A DNA stretch of 64,000 nucleotides from Heterodera schachtii. Lineage: Eukaryota > Nematoda > Chromadorea > Rhabditida > Heteroderidae. Made by a program: the position numbers and the translations under genes. Shown piece after piece: positions 54,681-64,000 of the stretch. Where the stretch lies: the NCBI GenBank assembly GCA_023374025.1, contig SIJG01000026.1, forward strand, positions 1,191,425-1,255,424. Direction: 5' to 3'. The first letter of the stretch is position 1. Each line of letters begins with the position of its first letter. The notes under the pieces were generated by a model. It searched no databases, was not told the DNA's origin, and was given only the letters and a program-made list of their open reading frames with translations.

Positions 54681-57600
54681 TATTAATTGGCTAAATTACA
54701 AAAAAAAAAATTACTCAATATAACTAAATTAAAATTAAAAGAAGCAGAAAAGCAGCAAAAAAATATTTTTTTGCTGTTTGAAAGTGAATTCGAAACACTG
54801 ACATGCAGTTTTTTTTGTAGTAAATTTCTGGGAAAACTGCTAAACAAATTTCTTCTACTTTCCTAGTTTTTTCTGTGTGTTTCTTAGTGTTTGTGGGGAA
54901 GATATGCTTAGTAAAAAATTTCACCCCGATTGGCAGATGGGAAGTAGATGAAATGCTGAAAATTTCTTGAATTTTTGTTCGTAAAATATAAAGAATATTT
55001 TACCAAAATTAATTGATATCAGACTCGAAAAAAATTCAAGAAAAATAAATGCAACATAACAATTTATAAAGATTGACAAATCATTTTTATTAGTATATGT
55101 TATCACAAATGAATAGTGAAAGAGAAAATAACATTTATTCAAGTTAATTAAGTTTTTAAAAGCAAAAACCCAAGCGTAAATAATCAATAAAAATGAACAC
55201 TTTCACGATTAAGCGAAGCGTTTAATACTTTATTAAATATTTTTATACTAAAACTAATTCGATTCTATGAGAAAAGAATTAATAAGGATAAGATTTTTGA
55301 GTAAAAAAAATCGCTAATGTACATAAAAACTATTACATATATCTAAAATATATATATATGTCGTTTGAAATAGAGCTTGGAATTGGAACTCAGTTATGCA
55401 TATAGAAAAAGATATATATTGAAAATTAAATTCTAAATTTAAAATAATTGGCAAATTGTTCCTAGCAATTCATAAATAGATTAATATTTATTTTAATCTT
55501 GAATAAAATTTTATTTATTTGATTAACGCAAATGCCAGATTGCACTAAAAAATGACATATTTCAATTATTGACCAAAAAACCTAATATAAATTATTTTTA
55601 TTAAATTAGTAATACACAGATGAATATTTAAATGTTTTCAAATTAAAAAATTTGAAAAGATATGCAGTGAAAATTTATTTATTTGTTTAGCAATTATTAA
55701 ATGAACTGATTATTAAACAATAGAATACCTTTTTATTTTTAATAAAATTTAATTTATTTAATTTTTGTAAATGAGAAAATAAATTATTAAAAAAAGTAAA
55801 AACCTATATTAAGAATGAACGTAGAAATTAATTACTTATTATTTATTATATAAATACAATTAAAAAAATATATTTTTGTATTTTTTAAATAAATTTTCAT
55901 TTCTAACACAAAAATAAAAATAATATTTTAAAACAAACTTTCAACATTATTGTATAACTAAGTATTATAATGACTAAATATCGGTAGATTAAAATTAAGA
56001 TTATAGAAAAATATCGAATTTTGCACAAAAAATAAATAAAATAATAATTTAAAAACCATTTTTAAAAGTAAATATACCAAACCCAAATGTTATTAAAGAA
56101 CAACTCGACAAATGACGACTTAACTTCGGAATTATCATGAATGAAACACAGAAAACGATGAGGGCAATTGGATATTATTTAAAACAAAAAATGTTAGAAA
56201 TTGTGATAAACTTTTAAAAATGAAATATAAAATTATTTGAATGTTAATTTAACATTAAAAATTTATCAATTTAAAATTATTGCCATTTTTTTTAATTGTT
56301 GATTTAATTTTCAGTGTTTTAAATGCTTTAAAAAATTTAAAAAAAATTATAAATTCTTAAATTTTTATGGCTTAGAGTTAGTTATCAGAATAGCATGAAA
56401 TTTTGCCTCAAAATTCTTTGGAATGAGTCCAATCAAAATTTATTCATACGAAAATAAATTAAGCTATCGTTGCCATAAAACTTTTGAAGAATTTTGTTAA
56501 ATTATAACAAATATTAAATTTCAAATTAAGAAGGAGCAAAAAATTACATATAACAAATAATATACAGATGAGTCAAGAAGTCATTAAGAGAAAAAAGGTT
56601 ACAAAAAAACAAAATAAATAGCAAATATAATTAATTAGGCATTAAGTAATATTATTTCAACTTGACTCGCGCCTTCCGATAATTTGATTGAAAATAATTC
56701 TTGGAGTCGAAAGATTGGCATGATTTTTTTTATTAATATTCTCCTTTCTTATTAAATTATTATTAAAGTTTATTTGACAGTCGTTTTCTCCTTTATTTAA
56801 CAATATATATTTAATAATGGTTAATTTATTTTTATTTTTATCTTTTTTCAATATTTTATATTTTAATCTCATGATGGGTACAGGAACTTATTTTCAGAAT
56901 TCGCATGGCTTTTTGCTTATTAAATATTATTAACTATGTTTATTAGAAAATTATCTATGTGCTTTTTATTCAGTGTATTGAAACACAAGCCTCTTTTATT
57001 TTTTTTATTTTTTTCATTTCAGATGATTATATCGTTTATGAGTTGTCCGATTCTCCGATTGTTGTATAATTTAAATTTATTGTATGGTTTGTATGGCAAA
57101 TAAATTAAATTAATGTAATTTTGGTGCTAAAAATTATTTATTATTTATTTATTTTTTCATCATTTAATTTACTAATTTCTTTATTGATTAAATTAATTTG
57201 TCTTTTCAATTTTTTATTACATAAAAATCAATTGTTACATTCTTTATTAATATTATTTTATTGCTTATTAATTAATTTTATTATATTTCTTGATTGCGAA
57301 GAGGTTTTATTGTTTTGTTCGCAGCTTTTTCTTTTATCCGTAAGGTTTGTTTCATTGATTTTGCACAAGGTAATAATTTTCCTTTTAATTACTTCAAACA
57401 ATAATTAACAAATAAATGTATGAAACAATTTGGAATTAATTTTTATTTTATTTTTGCTGATAAATTAAATCTTTTTTGTGACCAATTAATTGTACTTTTT
57501 CGATTTGATAAATTTTGAAGAATTTATTCGGATGCTGCTTAATATTAATATTTTTCATTATATTATTCAAGAAATTATAGATTCGTTTTTGTTAAAGAAG

Positions 57601-57860
57601 TTCTTACTTTTTCTACCATATATTTTGTTTTTATATTAAAAAATATTATTTGCAATATCTGAATTAACTCACGAATTTATGAATAGCTCAATGTTTTTCG
57701 TTATTTAATTTCGAATCGGTTCTTCTTTTTTGGCTTTTTTTAATAATAACTCTCTTATTGCTTTTCTTGAAAATATCAAACTCAAGTGTCCACATCCAGC
57801 GGTACTCAACTTTCTATCCGCGGTTAAAACAATATTAATTCATTAGTTAATAGTTGATTT
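54681..57860. other. AT-rich gene-free DNA
   Basis: No supported gene. A-skewed to about 56640, then strongly T-skewed. The 95-codon frame at 57121-57408 starts at TTG, is almost all L/I/F and coincides with the T-rich tract; I regard it as chance. Minus-strand frames at 54724-54924 and 54921-55187 are also low-complexity. Confidence 0.5.
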
Positions 57861-57867
57861 TGTTTTT

Positions 57868-57933
57868 AGGCGAAAACTAAGCTGAGGCCTAAGCCTAAGC
57901 TGAGGTCTAAGCCAAAGATTAGGCCTAGCATAA
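57868..57933 (-). repeat. Degenerate TTAGGC-type (telomere-like) repeats
   Basis: The plus strand reads AGGCCTAAGCCTAAGCTGAG, then GTCTAAGCC and TTAGGCCTAG. GCCTAA is the complement of TTAGGC, the common nematode telomere unit. Only four to six units are recognisable and they are imperfect. GCGCCTAAGCC recurs just beyond the far end of the neighbouring palindromic element (58335-58343). Confidence 0.55.
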
Positions 57934-58334
57934 GCTGACAAGAGAACATTCCGAACTGTAAGTATTCAAATCACATTTAAACCACTTTTATCGTGTAGAG
58001 TATGGTCGATTACTATTGCCAATTTTCGGCTTTTTTGGCTACGGCGCCAAAACTGATCAGAAAAAATTGGTCAATGTTCTGAAAAATCGATGAAAATAAC
58101 AAAAAATTTTAAAATTCGTAAAAATTCAAAACCAATGATAGAGCCATAAACTTTTTTTTAAAATGATCAGCAAACGTTTCTTTATCAATAATTTGATCAA
58201 TTTTTTATGATCATTTTTGGCGCCGTAGCCAAAAAAGCCCAAAATTGGCAATAGTAAATCGACCATGCTCTACACGATAGAAGTGGTTTAAAAGTGATTT
58301 GAATACTTACAGTTCGGAATGTTCCCTTGTGAGC
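57934..58334. mobile_element. Palindromic element next to TTAGGC-like repeats
   Basis: The left arm starts GCTGACAAGAGAACATTCCG and the right arm ends CGGAATGTTCCCTTGTGAGC. The arms pair for about 125-140 bases with few mismatches, including ATCGTGTAGAG.ATGGTCGAT and TTTTTTGGCTACGGCGCCAA. A loop of about 120 bases is A-rich and non-coding. TAGGC-like text flanks both sides, so the palindrome may extend into it or may have inserted into a telomere-like tract. Confidence 0.8.
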
Positions 58335-58649
58335 GCCTAAGCCTATTCTTTTTAAAGAATTGTCTTAAATTTTTATTTGTCTGTTAATATTTTGTGGTCA
58401 CATTAATATTAATAAAAATGTTTGCCTTAATTTATTAAATATTGTTTATAATTTATCTATTTTCAAAATAATAATTCATAAAAAAATTTCTAATTTATCG
58501 AAAAAAATTAAATACACCCCTTAGAATTAAAAAAAAATTTTCAGAAAAATTGATCTCCAAAATTTAATTATTTTTTTGATAATAATTTTTGGTTTAAAAT
58601 TTGACTTTATTCAAAAAACCTTTAAAATAATTAATAACTTCATTTACAA
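58335..58649. other. AT-rich gene-free DNA
   Basis: Nothing recognisable beyond the short GCCTAAGCC text at the start. Confidence 0.5.
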
Positions 58650-58830
58650 TTAAACAAAATTAAAATTTTTTTTTATTAAGTTTTTAGGCTTTTTTCTAGC
58701 TAAAAAACCACAATAAAAAAAATTTATTTGCCTATTTTTGTGCCTATTTAATGCATATTTTGCGATTTTTTTCTGCCCTTTTAGGTGCCTATTTCGCGAT
58801 TTTTTGTGCTTAAAAATGGTGTCCCTAATC
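58650..58830 (-). repeat. GTGCCTATTT / GCGATTTTTT short-unit repeat
   Basis: The plus strand carries TTTGCCTATTTTTGTGCCTA, ATGCATATTTTGCGATTTTT, GGTGCCTATTTCGCGATTTT and then TGTGC, about three irregular units. On the minus strand the edge reads TTAGGGACACCATTTTTAAG. It may be one end of a small non-autonomous element. The 67-codon minus-strand frame here is a consequence of the repeat. Confidence 0.45.
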
Positions 58831-60089
58831 ATAAAAAATAAAAACTTTCTCAATAATTCATCGCAAATATTTATTTTTTGACAAAAATCTTTCGATTAAA
58901 AAATTAAAAAATTGTAATTGTTGATTTCAAATTTTTAAATATTTGAAATTCCAATTTTTTTATTTTTTATTTTTACTCTTTTCTCTTTGCCTTTCGTTAA
59001 AAATATTTTGTTGGGTTCTTTAATGCTTTTTTATCGCATAATAAATAAAATTAACAGGATTATGAAATTAGTAGCTTTTTTTCAAATCTATGCATTCTCT
59101 ATTTTTTCTGTTTAAAAAGCGTTATTATTAATTACATTAATTTTTCATACATTTTCATAATTTCTCTTATATTAAAAAAATTTAATTTAAATTGAGTATT
59201 TATCAATTAAATTGTATTGTTTTTATGCTATTATATATTATTTGATTGTATATTTAATGATAACCCTTTAAATTATTGGGACCTGTTCATTCATTATTTT
59301 CACTATTTTTCAATAAAATTGTTATAATTAATTAAAATATTATTTAATTTCAATTTAATGCCTAGTTCCAGAGTTTTCTGCTGCTTTGCAGTAGGGGAGG
59401 GGCGCTTTTTCTTATTAATAAATGCATTTTTGTTGGGTAGTACTTAATATATTAAAAATGTTTTTTTATTTCTGTGATCGCTGATATTGCTAATTTTATA
59501 AATTAATTTTTGTTTAAAGTTTTTTAAAATTATTTAAAAAAATATTTGTTTAAAATTTGTATATGTAATTTTATTTTATTACTAATTTAAAATACAATTT
59601 TTTAAAACTCTTAATAGTATTTTATTAAATTTCATCATATAAACATTTGTAATTTGTTTAATCTTTATTGTAGATAAAATTTTCCAGTTTTAATCTCAAA
59701 TTTTCAACATCGAAACATTATAATTGAATTTAAGAGTATATTTATACAATTTATATTCGAGAACTATATTCAATATTATTTTTTTTTTATTCATTTGTTT
59801 AGGGGTTATAAATACACAGTTTTCCTCCTTAAATTAATTTAAAAAATAAAAGGTGGTTAATTCAGGTGCATTAATGCTGTTTAAAAGAAAGTTAATCCAG
59901 ATGCATTAACTACTGTTTAAAATTTACTCATTTATATGTAATAAATATTTTTATGTAAAATGTATAAAATTTTCATTATCTATAGCTATTATGATTCATT
60001 ACATATTTATTTAATAATTATTTTTAATAAACTAATTATAATTGTCAGTGTCTAATATAAAAACAAAAAACCAATAAATAGATATAAAG
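58831..60089. other. AT-rich, T-skewed gene-free DNA
   Basis: No gene seen. A GC patch at 59370-59415 (CTGCTGCTTTGCAGTAGGGG) followed by CTTATTAATAAATGC weakly matches 39150-39210. A short direct repeat (GTTAATYCAG.TGCATTAA) lies at about 59855-59912. Confidence 0.5.
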
Positions 60090-60550
60090 TGTCATTAAAA
60101 TGAGTTTATTAATATTACTTTTTCTTACATTATGGTGTATATTTTGGTTTTTTAATCATTTAATATAAAAAATAAAGTTATGAATTTCTTGATGGTTACA
60201 ATTTTAAGTAAATTATAACCAAATAATCTTAATTTTATAAATCAAAAATTAAATTTATTTAGCAATTGAACAAATAATATAATAATACAAACGGATAATC
60301 TGATAATCTTATTTAAACATAATTAATGTTAATAATTTGTAAGACCTAGCTTAGTTTTTCAATAAAAAAAAATAATTAAAATAAATTTTTAGTTTATAAA
60401 TGGCGTTTTAAATTATTGAAGAAAGAATATTTTTATATTTATTTAATAATTTATTTTATTCTTTTTCCTATATGCTTTTTTATTAAAATTGATATTGATT
60501 CTATATTATTTAGGCTTACAAATGAGCTACTTTAATTTTATTATTGGATG
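60090..60550 (+). repeat. Dispersed repeat (pair of 26705-27160), copy 2
   Basis: Collinear with 26705-27160 in the same orientation; shared blocks include TTTTAAGTAAATTATAACCA, GACCTAGCTTAGTTTTTCAA and GAGCTACTTTAATTTTA. It has a few insertions relative to copy 1 and no open frame. Confidence 0.7.
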
Positions 60551-63166
60551 TAATTAATAATTAACTTATTTGTTTATTTCATAATAAAATCTTTCGAACT
60601 TTTAGTCAAAAGTAATTTCTTTTGTTTTTTCTAACGATTTTAATATTTTATATTCTTCCTTCGTTATTTTATTTGTTTTTAAAATCAATAAATTAGAAAT
60701 AGTTTTTGCTATTATTATTATTATTCATTTTTTTTATGGTTTCGGAAGTTTCGGAACACGAAGCATTGACCCGGTTTATTTGGAAGATGGATGAAGTTGT
60801 TTGTAAACTAATTTTTATTATAATTTTTTCATAAATATAATAAACTGATAAATTTTTTTACTTTTTATTTCTTTACTGACTATAAATGTTCATTTTTAAT
60901 TAAAATATTCATGTAGTTTATTTCATATTGTCGACATTCAAAAAATTTTCCTTAAATTTTATTTAGTAATAGTTATAATTTTTTAATTAAATTTTTATTA
61001 TTTTTATTATTATTTATCCATATATTATTTATATTCAATATTTATTATTTATAGTCTCACATCTTAATATACTAAAAAAAACATATCACAAATAAAAATT
61101 TTAATTTTTTATTTTTACTTGTCATTGCCTTGCGCGAACATACAAATAGTTTGGCGAAGTAACTATAAATTTTTTAAATTTCGTTAGAATGCTGGTTTCT
61201 TTCGTTTTTTTAATCTTGTCATTCATGTGCAACATTTCTTAAGAGTCGGAAAAAAATTTCTAGGTGAAAAACGAATTAGGTCATTAAAAGACAAAATCGC
61301 CTTAAAAAACGATCCAAATGTATTTGCCCCTTAGAAAATCATTAAATCAAATAAAAAAATATGAATATAATTTTAAAAAAATTAAAATAATAAAAATCAA
61401 AATCAAAAAACGAATAAAAAATTCAAATACAAAACTTAAAGAATTATAAAATTTCAATTTTATTAATAAAAAAATGAATTAATTAAGTGAGTTTATTTTT
61501 TAGTTAATTAAAAAGAAAGTAAATTAATTTAAGTTAATATAAAAATTGACTAAAGAATTAAAACTATATTTTTTGCTAATTTATTCTTTATGTAACACCA
61601 AAAAGGAAATTGCGTCATAAATAATAACCAAAAATTCATTTAATAATTTGCTTATATTAACTAAGTAAATAACTTAAATAAATATTTTCGGAAATAATTT
61701 TTAGCTCAAAAATAGTTGTTTCTTAGGTATTTTCTTTTGACATTAATATTGATTTATATTTCCTTAATTATTATTTTTCATGATGATGATTTTGATTTTG
61801 CAATTAGTCCCTTAATAGTTTTCTCTTCCCTTTCCGGTCGGTTGCACTTAAAAAATTGCATTTTCATAATATTTATTAATTACATTTCGAATAAATTGCT
61901 GATTTTGACCTGAATCATTTGATTTATTCACGAACTCCTGAATTTTGTTTGTAAAACTATATATATGCACAATTCAAAATTTTTATGTAATTATAATATT
62001 CAAGGTGGGAAAATGTCTCTCTTTTTTTGTAATCTTTAATCAGTGTTTAATTGGATATTTCAAAAAAAATTCTTGAAAATTTGATAAAAATTTTTATAAA
62101 AAAATTTTTAATTTGATTAATTAAAAAAAATAATTTTGAGTTAATTTTTTCTTATTACATTTTATAAATATTTAATTTATTTACCTCATGTTTTCGTACT
62201 CAGTTTGTGTTCCATGTTGTACGCTGTGCGTTTAAATATTTATTTGTGATTTTTTTTTGTATATATAAATAATTTTACTTATTACTCATCATAATTATTG
62301 CTTTTGTAAATTTTAAAATTAATTTTAATTTATTTATATTATTTTATAGCAATTGTAATTTACTTTTATTTAAAGCTGATAATAATGCTTTTTATTGGAA
62401 TAATCTAAGTGGCTTTAATAATCTTAAAGAGAAGAATTTTAGTTGTGTTTTATTTATAATTTTATAATTACTATTAATTAAATTGAATATCATTTAATGT
62501 ATAAATAATTGTCGTTTTTTTAAACATTAATTTTATAAATCTTTATCACAATTAAAGTTTAAAACAATAGCAAAAATAATAATTTTTTTAAAAATATTTT
62601 TTCATCAATATTTTTTTAACTATTTCAATAATTTTTTGAAAATAGAGAAAATTTTACACCATATTATAAAATAAAAAGCGCATAATTTTATTTTTAATGA
62701 CGAACAATGCTCAAACCTTTTTATAAATTTGAAAATTAATTAATAGATATTATAATTTCAAGCTCAATTATGATTTTGATTATTTTGTAGTTTATTTATT
62801 TAAAAAAACTTATCTTCATAAATAATATTTAATTGTTTCTTCATAAAAATTATTTATTGTAAAAGATTTTTTTAATTGTTTGAAAATATTTCGAGGGTCG
62901 CCTTTTTATTAAACATATTTAAATGTTATCTCTGTTTTTGAAATTAGCATTACATTTTAGTTTGAAATTATATATTTTTATTTTTATGGGCTTGAAAAGG
63001 GATTTTGACATAATTTTGATGTTGGATTTTTCTACTTAAATCTCGTATCTTGTTTATATATAGCATTTACATAGTTAACTATATTTGGATTTTTAAAAAT
63101 TATTTTTTATAAAAATATTTCTTTAATTTAAAAAACAATATTTATTTATTTATTAGATTTTTGCAT
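60551..63166. other. AT-rich, T-skewed gene-free DNA
   Basis: No supported gene. GC-richer patches near 60745-60795, 61130-61165, 61825-61850 and 62195-62235 are unassigned. A 65-codon frame at 61716-61913 is low-complexity. Confidence 0.5.
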
Positions 63167-63840
63167 GCTAACAAAGAAAGGTCCCCAAGTGTCCGTGGGA
63201 TTTCCGAATGAAATTTGGTGGATAGATAGAGCACCAATGGTTTCTTAAAATTTTTTTTTTTTCTGCCAAATAAGTACGAGTGCCGAGTTATGAGGTGCCA
63301 AACTTTTTAGCTTTAGTAATTGAAGAACAGAATGTTTTGCTACATTGCAAGCATTTGATGATGTAGAGGTAGTGCGTTAGTTAAATTTTTTTTACGTCTC
63401 AAGTTCGAATCCTCAATATGCTAATACATTTTACAATTTTAATTTTTGCTTTTTTAAAATAAATTAAGATACAAAATCTATATTTTAATTTTATTCAGTT
63501 AAATTTAAAAAATTAATTAAACAAATATGCAATAGAAGCACTAAATATTATGTCAATTTAAAAAAAAATATTTTTTATCTAATATTTTTATTGAGTATGA
63601 ATTAAAAAAAATTAAAATAAAGAACTTGTATTATAAACAATTTTGGATAATTTACTTAGCAAAAAAGCAAAAAAGTAAAATTTTGAATTCATTAAAATGT
63701 TTGGCACGTCATAACTCGGCACTCGTACTTATTTGGTAGAAAATAAAAAACATTTTTCTTATGAACCCATGGGTGCTTTATCCACGCACCAAGTTTCATT
63801 CGGAAATCCCACGGACACCTGGCCACCCTCCTAAGTAAGC
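63167..63840. mobile_element. Inverted-repeat element carrying a tRNA-like sequence
   Basis: The arms of about 145 bases (63167-63313 and 63697-63840) are inverted copies. Shared text includes GTGTCCGTGGGATTTCCGAA and AAGTACGAGTGCCGAGTTAT with the complements on the right. The roughly 380-base interior holds the tRNA-like segment at 63350-63422, followed by A/T-rich DNA. No open frame. The combination suggests a small non-autonomous element that captured, or was invaded by, a tRNA or SINE-type sequence. Confidence 0.75.
63350..63422 (+). pseudogene. tRNA-like sequence (decayed tRNA gene or SINE head), 73 nt
   Basis: The length is exactly that of a tRNA. AGCATTT (63350-63356) and ATATGCT (63416-63422) pair at 6 of 7 positions as an acceptor stem. 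GTAGAGGTAGTGCG resembles a D-arm with A box, and its ATG/CGT stem pairs with one wobble. The T-loop TTCGAAT (63404-63410) sits at the canonical place and forms a good B box with its neighbours (AAGTTCGAATCCT). Two of five T-stem pairs are broken, and the anticodon arm is a T-run that does not fold, so it is not a working tRNA gene. Amino-acid identity cannot be given. Confidence 0.6.
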
Positions 63841-64000
63841 ATAACAAAAAATATAAAATAATATTAGTTTTTATTCTTTCTATTTAAAATTATTAAATTT
63901 TCTCTTTAAGCAATTTAAAATATCATTTAATATAATTTGTGAATCCAGAAAAGAAAATGAAATTTTTTTTTTACCAAATTATATATTACTTATTTTTAAA
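63841..64000. other. AT-rich end of window
   Basis: Nothing recognisable. Confidence 0.5.

Noticed and set aside
57121..57408. 95-codon hydrophobic frame
   Set aside because: It begins at TTG and its Leu/Ile/Phe content follows from the T-rich strand; no membrane-protein family is recognisable.
1..64000. CRISPR array, bacterial operon features, rRNA genes, spliced-leader genes
   Set aside because: No evenly spaced direct repeats with unique spacers, no ribosome-binding-site organisation, no rRNA text and no match to the nematode SL1 exon were seen.

Overview
The window looks like an AT-rich, repeat-dominated stretch of an invertebrate genome, most likely a nematode. The grounds are the extreme A+T content, a Ty3/gypsy LTR retrotransposon whose Gag and Pol resemble the Cer-type elements of nematodes, and degenerate copies of the nematode telomere motif TTAGGC near 57.9 kb. 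A plant-parasitic root-knot type genome would fit the composition, but nothing here proves the genus. I found no host protein-coding gene. Genes made of short exons in such A+T-rich DNA could be missed by eye.

The only large coding block is one LTR retrotransposon at 8494-17227. It has 376/381-bp LTRs that differ by about four substitutions and two indels, a TCAC target duplication, a primer-binding site directly after the 5' LTR, and a leader with six copies of a small hairpin. It then carries gag-protease, the N-terminal part of reverse transcriptase, RNase H plus integrase, and a third ORF that appears to encode an SGNH/GDSL-hydrolase-like domain with an RG-rich tail. The catalytic core of the reverse transcriptase is missing. 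About 1.26 kb of unrelated non-coding DNA, with a poly-G tract and a 34-bp tandem repeat, sits in its place. The element therefore looks recently inserted but not autonomous.

The rest is a sea of A/T-rich DNA in alternating A-skewed and T-skewed blocks, with small mobile elements embedded. A family of palindromic elements begins GGTGCT, ends AGCACC and makes 8-bp target duplications (4.5, 23, 34.1 and 42.2 kb, with older relics at 21.5-22.6 kb). A 1.1-kb palindromic Tc1/mariner-like element lies at 42.65-43.75 kb. Two palindromic elements have tandem subterminal repeats (36.6 and 39.9 kb). Another inverted-repeat element sits next to TTAGGC-like repeats (57.9 kb), and one at 63.2-63.8 kb carries a tRNA-like sequence in its loop. 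A LINE ORF2 C-terminal remnant is at 35.2-35.6 kb.

There are also CCGGGACC-rich islands with a shared edge (2.9, 8.1, 17.6 kb), a CGGCGGC dispersed repeat in three copies (4.5, 17.2, 48.9 kb), and at least two further dispersed pairs (26.7 with 60.1 kb; 5.2 with 45.0 kb). The small elements have no coding capacity and would need proteins supplied from elsewhere. Only the LTR element shows a set of genes that would act together: Gag for the particle, protease for processing, RT/RNase H/integrase for copying and insertion, and an extra ORF3 product of unknown role.
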